64,000 bases of DNA from Candidatus Nitronauta litoralis (GCA_015698285.1 CP048685.1:248001-312000), one strand, 5' to 3'; numbered from the stretch's first letter, positions 8,468-17,363 are shown. The notes: generated from the sequence alone by a model not told the origin. Program-made: numbers and translations.

Positions 8468-10546
8468 CTACCTTGCCAGTTTACCCGGCAAGCGACCCAG
8501 CTCTCTCAAAATATCGCCACCTTTTCCCGCCAAGGTACCTTTTGCATCCAGAGTGACTCTTGGACGTTTCAGCGGCCCGGAAACTTTAAAACGGGTTTCA
8601 AGAACACCTCCCTTTTTCCCACCGGTGAGAATCTCGCCGAGAAGCGGTACTGCCTTGACGGCTTTATCAAGCGTCTGCGAAGGTTGAAACCGACCCTGCA
8701 TTTCAACATGGTTGATGATGCGATCCAGCCACCCCACCATATAGATTTTCATTTCCGGGGATAGCAAAGCCAGGTTGCGGGTAGTCGCTTTCCCTCTGGC
8801 GATCTTGAAGTCACCGCCAAGCGAATCATAACTCAAACCTTTCTGGTTGAGTTTTGTCACGGACAAAGGATTGAGCGCGGTGAGTAAAGCCCGGAGCGGC
8901 TCGAGCTGGTGGAACCTTCCCGAGGTTGCCGCAAAGGTAATATCACCGGAAACAGCGTTCAACGGCGAGCCCCTTTCCGGTATTCTGCCCGAGACAACAC
9001 CTTTAGTTGCAAGATCGCCGTCTACATTCTGCTGGTAAAAATCCTCGACCCGCAATCCCTCTCCTTGATAGCTCAATTGATAAGTTCGGTCAGAAACCTG
9101 GTACTGCCCTTTGGATTTGATAGTGCCATTGGGAGGTGCTATTTCCAGGGAAGGAATGGTTAGTGTTTCATTCTTGAAATTCCAGCCACCCTTGATACGT
9201 GTCATTGGAATTTTCAGGTGAGTATCGCGTTTGAAACCGACAACCCATCTCTCTCCTTCTACCACTCCGTCCAACTGAAATGCTTCCGGCTGGTCCAAGG
9301 GTCCGCGAATATTGACACGATGCGACATGGCTCCCTGTTCGATTTCCCAGTCACGTGGCAGCCATTCATTCAACAGGTCTGCACGAGCCCTCGGGATTCG
9401 GATTACTGTTTGCAGGTGGGGAGCCTTCGAAAAATCCAGATTTCCTTTCGCAGTGAAAGCCAGGTCCCGGACTTCACCCTCGAGCTCATGAACAAGTTTT
9501 CTATTGTTCCAGTTCACGGTTCCTTTGAGAAAGGTAAAACCCTGCCTTAATTCTGGACGATCTGCCGGAGGCTGCAACACCAAGTTTTTCACATCAAACG
9601 TCAACCCTGCATTCACTTTTTCCCCTTTCAGGGAGGACTCATCGAACAGGTTAATCCCCTCAGCATTGGCTTTCAGACTCCAGGTCTTGATCTCTCCTGA
9701 TGGATCAAACTGGTTCCAGACTTCTTTAACATGGGGCGGCAGGAAATCGACAAATTCCGAAAGCGTCTCCAGTTCGAGAGGTTTGCCTTTTAAGTTGGCC
9801 TTAAAATGGCCTTGCGGACTCAATGCATTATGGGCAGCAATTTCACCTGTAATTTTAAAACCTTCTGAAGAAAAATCCAGTTCGCGAACATCCAGATCCA
9901 GCCTTTTCTCATCGGGCCGGTTAACCTTAAGAACCAGTGAAGCGTGGAACTGCAGGGGTTCCGCATTAGAATCACTAGTTGGGAACCATAATATTTTTGC
10001 ATTTTTAACCCGGACCGTCTCGGCATTCAGATGCAGCCCCATCAGCAGGCGCTTCATGGGGCCAAGGCCAACGTGGCGGGGGGTGAGCGCGCTGACTTGG
10101 TTTAACCTGGATGAAGAATCTTCCGGTTTAACAGAGGAAACTTGTGGTTGGATGAGAAACACTGGCTTTTGAATGACCGCCTCTTCCACTTCGACCTGCT
10201 TGTCCAGCAGTGGAGCCCACTTTACCCGCAGGAACAGGGCTTCAGAGGAAAACAGGGTGCGCTTTCCCTTTTGTGAATAGACAGAAACCTCGCCCGCGCG
10301 CAAACCCATTCCACCAGACCAGTCAAGATCCAGGGACCCAATATTCACATCAAGTCCGGAAGCGTCTGAAAGGGCTTTAGTGATGGGCTCCCGCAGTGTG
10401 TTTACGTCTACTGTCTGGATGAGGACAAAAATCAATACAACCAGAACCACGAAAAAAATAAAAATGACTTTAACAAACCGCTTGAAAAAACCAGGGGAGT
10501 TGTCGGGTTCAGGGGTATCGGTCGGGGCAGGAAGGTCAAGTTTCAT
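8468..10546 (-). CDS. AsmA-family envelope protein
   Basis: This 692-residue protein has one N-terminal membrane helix (about residues 25-47: F-V-K-V-I-F-I-F-F-V-V-L-V-V-L) and a long beta-rich periplasmic region. It contains V-N-T-L-R-E-P-I-T-K-A-L-S-D-A-S-G near the start and an AsmA C-terminal-like stretch (about 540-660). AsmA-like proteins span the envelope and are implicated in phospholipid transport to the outer membrane. The ATG at 10546 is preferred over a TTG three codons earlier. The gene converges on the NifU-type gene with ten bases between stops. Confidence 0.8.
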   Translation of the reverse strand: MKLDLPAPTDTPEPDNSPGFFKRFVKVIFIFFVVLVVLIFVLIQTVDVNTLREPITKALSDASGLDVNIGSLDLDWSGGMGLRAGEVSVYSQKGKRTLFSSEALFLRVKWAPLLDKQVEVEEAVIQKPVFLIQPQVSSVKPEDSSSRLNQVSALTPRHVGLGPMKRLLMGLHLNAETVRVKNAKILWFPTSDSNAEPLQFHASLVLKVNRPDEKRLDLDVRELDFSSEGFKITGEIAAHNALSPQGHFKANLKGKPLELETLSEFVDFLPPHVKEVWNQFDPSGEIKTWSLKANAEGINLFDESSLKGEKVNAGLTFDVKNLVLQPPADRPELRQGFTFLKGTVNWNNRKLVHELEGEVRDLAFTAKGNLDFSKAPHLQTVIRIPRARADLLNEWLPRDWEIEQGAMSHRVNIRGPLDQPEAFQLDGVVEGERWVVGFKRDTHLKIPMTRIKGGWNFKNETLTIPSLEIAPPNGTIKSKGQYQVSDRTYQLSYQGEGLRVEDFYQQNVDGDLATKGVVSGRIPERGSPLNAVSGDITFAATSGRFHQLEPLRALLTALNPLSVTKLNQKGLSYDSLGGDFKIARGKATTRNLALLSPEMKIYMVGWLDRIINHVEMQGRFQPSQTLDKAVKAVPLLGEILTGGKKGGVLETRFKVSGPLKRPRVTLDAKGTLAGKGGDILRELGRLPGKLAR

Positions 10547-10617
10547 ACTCTTCAATTATACAATTAAAACAATACGTTATGTATACCCCTTTTTTTATGC
10601 TCAAAAACCCATTAAAC

Positions 10618-10652
10618 AAAAAAAAACGGCCGCGGAAAAATCCGCGACCGTT
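10618..10652 (-). terminator. Rho-independent terminator after the PuuD-like gene
   Basis: A stem AACGGCCGCGGA / TCCGCGACCGTT (10625-10652, one mismatch, AAAA loop) is followed on the minus strand by nine T residues (A-tract at 10618-10626). It lies about 58 bases past the stop of the PuuD-like gene. Confidence 0.9.
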
Positions 10653-10709
10653 AAAACAGGAAATAATTCCTGGAAAATACCTGTCAGCCTAAATTTTTTG
10701 AGTCAAACC

Positions 10710-11159
10710 CTAGAAATTAAAGCCACCATGGCCGGACGCGACCATACAAGCCAACATGGGAAGGGAGAGCCAGGCATTGGTCCGGCTGGCCAGGAATGCG
10801 GTCCGCTTGGCTTTTGCCAGTGCGTCACCTTCCAGTTCTCCCGCGATGATCTTTTTCTGGTTGGGCCAGATAATGAACCATACGTTGAACCACATGATAA
10901 CTCCCAAAAACATACCGATGTGGATTATTCCTTTTACTCCGCCACCCATGATGTAGTAGATGATGCCGAAGACCAAGGTTCCCATGGCAGCCCATCGGAA
11001 AAGAAAGAGAGCCTTGGGTACAATGATTTGTGTGTAAGGCTTCGCGGCTCCCGCTTCGGTCATCTGAGGCATGGATTGTACCTGCACCAGATTAAAGAAA
11101 TACAGAAGGCCGATCCACAGGATGCCAAAAAGTACGTGAAAAAATTCAATGAGCCACAT
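10710..11159 (-). CDS. PuuD-like integral membrane protein, cytochrome domain absent
   Basis: This is a 149-residue, four-helix membrane protein that resembles the N-terminal membrane domain of urate hydroxylase PuuD: F-H-V-L-F-G-I-L-W-I-G-L-L-Y-F near the start, I-M-W-F-N-V-W-F-I-I-W-P near 85, and A-S-R-T-N-A-W-L-S-L-P-M near 130. Full-length PuuD also carries a C-terminal cytochrome c domain, which is absent here. Urate oxidation is therefore doubtful. The ATG at 11159 is chosen because GGAGG lies just upstream; a longer frame to 11270 adds residues unlike the family. Confidence 0.75.
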   Translation of the reverse strand: MWLIEFFHVLFGILWIGLLYFFNLVQVQSMPQMTEAGAAKPYTQIIVPKALFLFRWAAMGTLVFGIIYYIMGGGVKGIIHIGMFLGVIMWFNVWFIIWPNQKKIIAGELEGDALAKAKRTAFLASRTNAWLSLPMLACMVASGHGGFNF

Positions 11160-11318
11160 GAGGACCCTCCCCTTTCGTTCAAAAAAATCAGAAATTGTTT
11201 GGTTTATCCGGCAGGGAGCCGGTTGCTGAACCTTGCGATTTAGATGGGCAATTGAGGTGCAAGGATTCAATTTTTCGAAGAATTAATTGCCGGAAAATGA
11301 TTTCGGTGAAGAAGGTGC

Positions 11319-11666
11319 TCATCCCAGGAACCAACGTACCGCTAAAAGTACTGATGCAATCAATAATATAGCCATTCCGCCCAGAATCCAGTTATTCGCG
11401 AGTCCCGTACCACAGGTTTGTTCTTTTGAGGCTTCCTCTATTTTAGTTTGAGGTGAGTGTATTGCCTGTTCCGCCAGTTTTCGGGCCATTTCCGAGTTTT
11501 CACGGTCAAGAGCCTCAACTTTCTCCTCCAGTCTGGATATTCGATCGCGGAGTTGCAGCCTTTCCACTTTAAGAGATTTGGATTTAGCGATCTCACGCTC
11601 CAGCCGCTCTTCCGGTCCCATAGTGATTCCGCCGGGTTCATAGTCCCCGTCCATCTCATTTGACAT
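11319..11666 (-). CDS. Tail-anchored coiled-coil protein, function unknown
   Basis: This 115-residue protein has a charged heptad-rich central part (about residues 20-68: E-R-L-E-R-E-I-A and D-R-I-S-R-L-E-E-K-V) and one C-terminal hydrophobic helix (about 92-113: I-L-G-G-M-A-I-L-L-I-A-S-V-L-L), giving a tail-anchored topology. No family was recognised. It lies 27 bases downstream of an aldo/keto reductase gene and may be cotranscribed with it. Confidence 0.6.
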   Translation of the reverse strand: MSNEMDGDYEPGGITMGPEERLEREIAKSKSLKVERLQLRDRISRLEEKVEALDRENSEMARKLAEQAIHSPQTKIEEASKEQTCGTGLANNWILGGMAILLIASVLLAVRWFLG

Positions 11667-11693
11667 CGTTATAGCCTCTGCTGAATGCGGAGG

Positions 11694-12635
11694 TCATCCA
11701 GTCTCCTTCTGAAACTGATCACTGACAGCATTCAGGCGTTCCAGTTGTTCTACACTCAAAGTCAGATCTCCGGCGGGGCAAACTTCTTCAATCTGTTGCC
11801 ATTTTCGAGATCCAACGACGGCCGTGGTCAAATTGCTCTGGGCGATGACCCAGGCTACCGCTACATTAATGGGAGAAGTGTTCAACTCCAGTGCGATTTC
11901 GGCCAGCAGGTCTATTGCGGGCTTCGTCCTGGAGAAATAAGGCTCCTGATATAGAAAATATTGCTGTCGAGTCGGAGGTCGACGGGCTTCAGCATCGACA
12001 CGACCGCCAAACAGGCCGCGCGCTGTGGGGGAGTAGGCCATGTAACCCACTCCCGCCTTTTGGCATATTTCTATCGTTTCCCCTTCGTATTCCCTTTGCA
12101 ACAGGTTGTACGGCACCTGGTTGACTGTAAATTCTGATAGCCCATTGCCGAGGCGTTTCAAATCCTCAGCCCTGAAATTGGACAGGCCGATGGCACGAGT
12201 TTTCCCTGAATCGCGTAGCGCTACCATCAGCTCCACCATTTTTTGCGCATTGGCCGGATTGCTGAAATCATCACTCGGCCAATGCATCAGGTAAACATCC
12301 ACGTAGTCCCGATCCAGAGCTTTCAGGGTATTGTCCAGTCGCTCCGTGTAAGCAGGCAAGGTAAAAGGCGCATCCGGCCACATTTTGGAAATGATAAGGA
12401 CTTCATCCTTATTAGTTCCCAAAGCCTTCGCCAGACGGCGTTCGGATTCTCCATCGCCGTAACCTTCAGCCGTATCGAAAGCCCGGATCCCTCCATCGTA
12501 AGCTGCCTTGACAACCCGGTCCGCTTCTTCAGCGGTACACAGATCTCCCCAACCACCGCTTGGAGCAATCTGCCAACATCCAAACGTTATCCGGGTCCAG
12601 GGCTTACCCAGCCCTTCAACACTCAATGATCGCAT
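11694..12635 (-). CDS. Aldo/keto reductase
   Basis: The 313-residue protein has the AKR tetrad: Asp and Tyr in F-D-T-A-E-G-Y-G (near 54-61), Lys in I-I-S-K-M-W-P (near 84), and His in Y-L-M-H-W-P (near 117). The family reduces aldehydes or ketones with NADPH in a TIM-barrel fold in the cytoplasm. Substrate specificity cannot be read from the sequence. Its ATG is one base from the stop of the upstream membrane protein gene, so translation is probably coupled. A second AKR lies at 54184-55137. Confidence 0.88.
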   Translation of the reverse strand: MRSLSVEGLGKPWTRITFGCWQIAPSGGWGDLCTAEEADRVVKAAYDGGIRAFDTAEGYGDGESERRLAKALGTNKDEVLIISKMWPDAPFTLPAYTERLDNTLKALDRDYVDVYLMHWPSDDFSNPANAQKMVELMVALRDSGKTRAIGLSNFRAEDLKRLGNGLSEFTVNQVPYNLLQREYEGETIEICQKAGVGYMAYSPTARGLFGGRVDAEARRPPTRQQYFLYQEPYFSRTKPAIDLLAEIALELNTSPINVAVAWVIAQSNLTTAVVGSRKWQQIEEVCPAGDLTLSVEQLERLNAVSDQFQKETG

Positions 12636-12636
12636 T

Positions 12637-12951
12637 TCACCTCACAATCCAGGTCACCCGTCGAAAAGTATACGGGCGGCGTTTGATTTCCTCAAATTCC
12701 GGTTGTGTCATCCATTCGTCCTGTACGGCTTTCACTTCACGTTTAACCTGCCAAACCTTCCAGGCTCCGTAAAGGACTGCACCGCCTGCAAACAGGATAA
12801 AGGCCGCAACCAGGAACCCGATCAATTGCGGAAATACAAAAATAAGAACACCCAATGCGAGCAAGGAAAGTCCCATCAACAGAGACGCAGTGAACAGGGT
12901 CCCGAAAGCATCGGATACAAAGTTTTTATTGTTACGATTAACATGGATCAT
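12637..12951 (-). CDS. Two-helix membrane protein, function unknown
   Basis: The frame encodes about 104 residues with two adjacent hydrophobic helices (about 18-40 and 44-66) and a charged C-terminal tail. I chose the ATG at 12951 because GGAGGTGA lies six bases upstream; an ATG five codons earlier lacks this. Its stop is one base from the start of the downstream aldo/keto reductase. No domain was recognised. Confidence 0.6.
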   Translation of the reverse strand: MIHVNRNNKNFVSDAFGTLFTASLLMGLSLLALGVLIFVFPQLIGFLVAAFILFAGGAVLYGAWKVWQVKREVKAVQDEWMTQPEFEEIKRRPYTFRRVTWIVR

Positions 12952-13020
12952 GATTCTCACCTCCATTCATGATAAACCACTATCCTTTCATTAATCCTAT
13001 AAGATGCGACCAGACACCGG

Positions 13021-13809
13021 TCAAGCTGACACCTTTAAAGCCTTTAAAATCAACCGAAAATCTTTTTTTTGTTGTTGGAGAGGCCGACGCCAGTTGGCCA
13101 CCCGGGGACTGGGGTGATAAAGAGGAAGCAGTTGAAATTTTTCCAGTGTAACCAGCCGGGCAGCATGGTCATTGAGTTTATAGCGTGTCCCCAGCAGACG
13201 GTTGATCGCTTCCAGCCCCACTCCCCCAAGCGTCACAACCAGCTTTGGCTGAATCAGGTCCAAGGTCGACTTTAAAAATCCCGAACAGTTTTTAATCTCT
13301 TTTGCCGTGGGCCGGCTGTTCACGCCCTCTGAGATGGGATTGCACAATACAGCGTTGGTGATGAAGATATCTTCACGAGTGAGACCAACATGGTCGATTA
13401 GTTCCTGAAAGTTTTCGCCTGACTTGTCACCATAGAAGGGAATTCCGGTGCGACCACTGCCGAACCTGCCCGGTGCTTCGGCAATGAACACCACACTGGA
13501 ATGCAATGATCCGTTATTTTTTCCAAGCACCGCACATTCACTGGCCATTCGTGGGCAAAGGGTACAATCTGCGGCTTCCTGAAACAGGGCTTTTGATTTT
13601 TTCAGTCTATTTTTCTTAGAAGAGTGCTTGCTTTGGTCAGGAATGGGGGGGGTGTCGGTTTCTTTTTTTGCGATGGTACCGGCGGGACTTTCTTGTTCCT
13701 CCTCTTCATCGTCATAGTATTCATCTTCCTCCTCTGCGCTGGTCCGGCAAATAACGAGGAAGCCAACCAGCATCAAGGCGCTGGCTATGATGGTGAAGAT
13801 AATATCCAT
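13021..13809 (-). CDS. Uracil-DNA glycosylase (Fe-S, family 4/5 type) with an N-terminal membrane anchor
   Basis: This 262-residue protein starts with a hydrophobic helix (residues 3-21), then an acidic stretch (about 26-40, mostly Glu and Asp) and a basic linker (62-73) before the glycosylase domain. That domain has E-A-P-G (111-114), G-I-P-F-Y-G (122-127), T-N-A-V-L-C-N-P (151-158) and H-P-S-P-R (232-236). Four Cys (82, 85, 156, 175) fit the 4Fe-4S cluster of family 4/5 enzymes, which remove uracil from DNA. A membrane anchor and acidic tail are unusual for this family. It is the last gene of a minus-strand run starting at the squalene synthase gene. Confidence 0.85.
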   Translation of the reverse strand: MDIIFTIIASALMLVGFLVICRTSAEEEDEYYDDEEEEQESPAGTIAKKETDTPPIPDQSKHSSKKNRLKKSKALFQEAADCTLCPRMASECAVLGKNNGSLHSSVVFIAEAPGRFGSGRTGIPFYGDKSGENFQELIDHVGLTREDIFITNAVLCNPISEGVNSRPTAKEIKNCSGFLKSTLDLIQPKLVVTLGGVGLEAINRLLGTRYKLNDHAARLVTLEKFQLLPLYHPSPRVANWRRPLQQQKKDFRLILKALKVSA

Positions 13810-13826
13810 AAGGCATTAAGTATAAA

Positions 13827-14234
13827 TTAAATGGGTTTGACAGTCGCGTAGTAAATCATCCACGCTCCAATGATGAAAATAGCGATATGCACCATCATCG
13901 CATACTTTTTCGGCATGAGATCTTTTTTAATCTGCACCCCGTTCAAGATACCGAGCCCAATCAATATGACCAGCAAACCCAATTTAGGATAAATCCAGTG
14001 CCCGTTTTTAAATACCTCCGTTTTTACGGCAAGAAAGGTACCAGAAAAAATGGTGACTAACAGGATGGGATAATAAATAAACTTATGAATGCGCACCTGA
14101 GTTGCGCGCAGCCCCGCACGCTCTTCGGGGGTTTTTAAACGCAACCGAAAAACCACAGTTAGAGACTGCAGGAATAATGTGCCAATAACCAGACACATGG
14201 AAACCATGTGCAGCGAAAGAAAAAAGTTTTTCAC
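13827..14234 (-). CDS. Four-helix membrane protein, CopD/DUF2269-like
   Basis: The 135-residue protein has four hydrophobic helices (about 5-26, 52-70, 84-102 and 113-131) and a His in the first (S-L-H-M) and third loop region (V-R-I-H-K-F). The pattern resembles CopD-like or DUF2269 integral membrane proteins, but the match is weak. It starts with GTG at 14234, six bases after GGAG. It lies between another membrane gene (21-base gap) and the uracil-DNA glycosylase (17-base gap), so the three are probably cotranscribed. Function is unknown. Confidence 0.55.
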   Translation of the reverse strand: MKNFFLSLHMVSMCLVIGTLFLQSLTVVFRLRLKTPEERAGLRATQVRIHKFIYYPILLVTIFSGTFLAVKTEVFKNGHWIYPKLGLLVILIGLGILNGVQIKKDLMPKKYAMMVHIAIFIIGAWMIYYATVKPI

Positions 14235-14255
14235 AAAATCTCCAGTGAAAATTAA

Positions 14256-14702
14256 TCAGGATTCTGGATGAACCACCGTTCCGGGCTGCGGCTTCCAGTA
14301 ATAAAAGCTGGAAACAGCCAATGCCAATCCGACACCAACGTAAATGGCTCCTACGACCACATACCCGCCAATCAACTCATTGTAAGAACGCAGGGAAAAA
14401 CCGAACGCCATCATTCCAATTATAAAGAGGTAAAATTTGGGTGAATACACCTGATGCACCTTTAACGGGGTTGAAAGAGCCGAAATGCGCTCCTTGTTTT
14501 TTCTTGCTGTTTTGGAAAAAACAAACTTTCCCTTTGCCCCACCGATGACAAGGCTTGTCGCGATAGCAATTATCAGCACATTGTCGGAAACCTGCTGTTG
14601 CTCCACAGCGAGCTTGAACATATCGGCGCCTCGCAGGATCATCATCACACCGACCAGTCCCCAGACACCGCCTGCGATATTGAATAATTGATTGTGATTC
14701 AT
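14256..14702 (-). CDS. Membrane protein of unknown function
   Basis: The 148-residue protein has four hydrophobic helices (about 8-25, 43-57, 90-104 and 114-133). No recognised motif is present. It follows the DUF1566 gene by nine bases and precedes the CopD-like gene by 21. It is part of the minus-strand operon that begins with the squalene/phytoene synthase gene. Confidence 0.55.
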   Translation of the reverse strand: MNHNQLFNIAGGVWGLVGVMMILRGADMFKLAVEQQQVSDNVLIIAIATSLVIGGAKGKFVFSKTARKNKERISALSTPLKVHQVYSPKFYLFIIGMMAFGFSLRSYNELIGGYVVVGAIYVGVGLALAVSSFYYWKPQPGTVVHPES

Positions 14703-14711
14703 TATTTACCC

Positions 14712-15164
14712 TCAATCCCCCAGGCCAACAGGAGTACCCCGCACCAAACGTGCCGCCATTCGACCGCTTTTGCTTTTATAGAGCAGACTTTTTTTCCCTG
14801 TATTTAAATTGACTATGTAACCGTCTTGCCCCACTCCGTCCTCGCACCAGAAAGTTGCCAGACAACCTTCAGGAAAAACGGGGTCCAGAAAAATGGGTTT
14901 TTCATACTTGTCTTTATTATTACTTTCGGGAGCGACCAGACTGAGTGCCTCTTCCAATGTTGGAAGTCGCCAGTCATTATATCCAGCATGTTTGGTTTGA
15001 CCCATTAAAAGTTGAAAGTCTCGAGCCTCATCCCAGGTGACCCAGCGCGTTTCCATTTGCCAGGTATCCTGCTCCATCCACATCAGCGTTGTTTCATTAT
15101 CCGTCACAATGCCTTTGCCATTATTCACATATTTTGGTTCATCGACATTTGACTCATCATCCAT
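14712..15164 (-). CDS. DUF1566 (Lcl-type C-terminal domain) protein
   Basis: This 150-residue protein shows the DUF1566 pattern: N-E-T-T-L-M-W near 22-28, T-W-D-E-A-R-D-F near 42-50, G-Y-N-D-W-R-L-P-T-L-E-E near 60-72, and R-L-V-R-G near the end. The fold is carbohydrate-recognition-like in some exported proteins, but here there is no signal peptide. Its ATG overlaps the end of the squalene synthase gene by 8 bases, implying coupled translation. Function is unknown. Confidence 0.72.
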   Translation of the reverse strand: MDDESNVDEPKYVNNGKGIVTDNETTLMWMEQDTWQMETRWVTWDEARDFQLLMGQTKHAGYNDWRLPTLEEALSLVAPESNNKDKYEKPIFLDPVFPEGCLATFWCEDGVGQDGYIVNLNTGKKSLLYKSKSGRMAARLVRGTPVGLGD

Positions 15165-16278
15165 ATTGGGCTTCCTTGTCAGCTGACTGCGGCGATCCCA
15201 ACCCCAGAATTTTCAGGCGCGATTTCAGGGCATTGAGATCAAATCGCGGCGGGTTTTCCAATTGCGCTCTTTTTTGTATACCGCCAAAAGACCATTTCAG
15301 CAGTAAGTCTGAAAAACAAATCAACCGGGTTCGCCGGAGAATACGTCTCACAGTCTTGCGTGTGATTTTAACCGGGTCATCTGACTTTAATAGTGCCTTG
15401 TTGTTATGAAGTACAGCCACCGTTTCCATCGCCATCCACAACGGCCAGATACAGAACAATCGAATTCTGGTTGCGCTGGATGGGATTGCCAGAGTGAACC
15501 GCAACGCGTCTTCAAGGTGGCCCATGGTCTTATTCAAAATCCGGCTCAGTACCTTGAGGCTTTTGTCTTCTTCTCCCCCATCACTGAACGCTTCAACCGT
15601 TAGTCCGGCCTCCGAAATATAAGCTCGGGGAATATAGGACCAGCCGCGAGAACGATCGACAATCATGTCCTTACTGATATTGGTCATCTGCAGCCCCAGA
15701 CCAAAGGAGACCGCAGTCTCTCGCATGGTTTTTTTTGAGGCAGGAGGCAGATTGGGAAGTGCCTGAAAAAAAAGGTTACACAACATTTCACCCACCAGAC
15801 CGGCAACAAAAAAGCAATACTCTTCCAACTCTTCCTGGGATTCAAGAAGAGTCAAACCGGATGAATCAAATTTTTGTTGGAAATAGGCCATTCCCAGGGC
15901 CATTTCGGACACAGAAGGGATGATTTGTTCCTGATGATTTTTTGGCAAAGTATCAAAGGCCCGGAACACCGCTTCCGTATTAGATAGAAGGTCGAGATCG
16001 TTTTCTGTTCCATCTACCGCACAACAGTCTCCAACCCATTTTGAAAGCGAAGACGCACGAACCTCGGGGTCCTGTATGATTCGGGAAAATTCTTCCAGCA
16101 AACGAACTTTGATATTTGCATCAAGGTCAGCTGCGTCCTCCACTGTGTCCACAATTCTGCAAAACAAATAGGCGACCAGAATACTGTTTTTCAGATCACC
16201 TTCCAGAACGCAAATGTTGAGCGCAAAGGTACGGCTGACTTTCGGCAGCGCCTGTTCACAATATTCCCAATCGTTCAT
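15157..16278 (-). CDS. Squalene/phytoene synthase family protein
   Basis: The roughly 373-residue protein carries the aspartate-rich motifs of head-to-head prenyl synthases: Y-L-F-C-R-I-V-D-T-V-E-D-A (about 37-49) and L-Q-M-T-N-I-S-K-D-M-I-V-D (about 194-206), plus R-G-W-S-Y-I-P. The family condenses two farnesyl or geranylgeranyl diphosphates. Neighbouring ispH supplies the C5 precursors, supporting an isoprenoid role. Whether it makes squalene, presqualene or phytoene cannot be decided. The start is probably the ATG at 16278; a TTG lies two codons earlier, and neither has a well-spaced ribosome-binding site. Confidence 0.82.
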   Translation of the reverse strand: MNDWEYCEQALPKVSRTFALNICVLEGDLKNSILVAYLFCRIVDTVEDAADLDANIKVRLLEEFSRIIQDPEVRASSLSKWVGDCCAVDGTENDLDLLSNTEAVFRAFDTLPKNHQEQIIPSVSEMALGMAYFQQKFDSSGLTLLESQEELEEYCFFVAGLVGEMLCNLFFQALPNLPPASKKTMRETAVSFGLGLQMTNISKDMIVDRSRGWSYIPRAYISEAGLTVEAFSDGGEEDKSLKVLSRILNKTMGHLEDALRFTLAIPSSATRIRLFCIWPLWMAMETVAVLHNNKALLKSDDPVKITRKTVRRILRRTRLICFSDLLLKWSFGGIQKRAQLENPPRFDLNALKSRLKILGLGSPQSADKEAQYG

Positions 16279-16372
16279 GGACAAAACAATTCCGGAACTC
16301 CGCCTTTAAAAAAAGCCGGGGCTCACTCTAGCAAAGTTGTAGCTCGTTTTTGGGGTTCGGCTATTGTGTTTT

Positions 16373-17260
16373 TCAGGAGGCAGTGACGGGTTGCTCCAGC
16401 GAATCCATTTCCTGGGCAATTTTCAGAATGGCCGTGTGCACTTCGTTGATGACCCACTCTGGTGTGCTGGTACCTGCGGTGATACCCACATGCTGCTTAC
16501 CCTGAAACCATTGTCGATCAAGCTGCGAAGAATCTTCAATATGATGCGCTTCGACATTCTTTTCTTCGCACACAGCAACCAGCTTTTTTGTGTTGGAGGA
16601 ATTATATCCACCAATCACAATCATCAGGTCAACCTGGTCAGCCAGTTCCCGGACGGCTACCTGCCGGTCCCGCGTAGGCTGGCAGACAGTGTTCACAAAT
16701 GCCACCTCGTCAACACAATCCATTTCCCTGATTTTCTTAACCAGTGTCTCTACTTTTTCCACCTGTTGCGTGGTCTGGCTGACAATACCGAGTTTCCGCT
16801 TGCCGGTAGCCCGCAGTTTTTCGAAATCACCCTCATCACCAATCACTATATATTCTTTCAGATCCCCAACGATCCCTTTTACCTCAACATGCGCTTCCTG
16901 ACCGATGACCACAGGAAAGTAATCTTTATCCACCATGGATTTTATCTGGCTGTGTACACGCATCACAAGAGGGCAGCTTGCATCGAACACAACAAACCCG
17001 GCATCGGTAAGCTGGGTTTTCATTTTTTCCGCAGCACCGTGGGCCGTGATCATCACTTTCTTGGTTTCAACACCCTCGAGCCCATCCACACCATTCACGA
17101 GGGAGATCCCATTCTTTTTCAAAGCTTCATTAACCTGCCGATTATGAACCAGTTGCCCGACAATAGTCAGATCGTCCTTGAACTGGGGTTCCAGAGCCAT
17201 ATTGATAGCGTCTTTTACTCCAAAACAGGTGCCAAGCGCACTTGCCAGCGATACTTTCAT
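16373..17260 (-). CDS. ispH: 4-hydroxy-3-methylbut-2-enyl diphosphate reductase
   Basis: IspH makes isopentenyl and dimethylallyl diphosphate in the last step of the methylerythritol phosphate pathway. The 295-residue protein has the three cluster-binding cysteines (Cys12, Cys96 in D-A-S-C-P, Cys193 in T-V-C-Q-P-T), H-G-A near 74, the H-V-E catalytic segment (His124, Glu126), S-Q-T-T near 164-167 and the T-S-T-P-E motif near the C-terminus. It ends 94 bases before the squalene/phytoene synthase start, so the two probably share a transcript. Confidence 0.95.
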   Translation of the reverse strand: MKVSLASALGTCFGVKDAINMALEPQFKDDLTIVGQLVHNRQVNEALKKNGISLVNGVDGLEGVETKKVMITAHGAAEKMKTQLTDAGFVVFDASCPLVMRVHSQIKSMVDKDYFPVVIGQEAHVEVKGIVGDLKEYIVIGDEGDFEKLRATGKRKLGIVSQTTQQVEKVETLVKKIREMDCVDEVAFVNTVCQPTRDRQVAVRELADQVDLMIVIGGYNSSNTKKLVAVCEEKNVEAHHIEDSSQLDRQWFQGKQHVGITAGTSTPEWVINEVHTAILKIAQEMDSLEQPVTAS

Positions 17261-17363
17261 AAGGATGTCCTTATTTTTCCGGTTTCTAGAAGTATTTTTC
17301 CGGTAAAATCATAGCAAATCCTACCGGGGTTGGGAATAAAAATCCCGGATCTGGAACACTTGA

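Noticed and set aside
8472-8492. CTTGCC / GGCAAG hairpin near the end of the AsmA-like gene
   Set aside because: The stem is only six base pairs, lies inside the coding 3' end and has no T-tract.
16364-17314. Open frame antisense to ispH
   Set aside because: It covers ispH in reverse; the ispH motifs are complete, so the antisense frame is a shadow.
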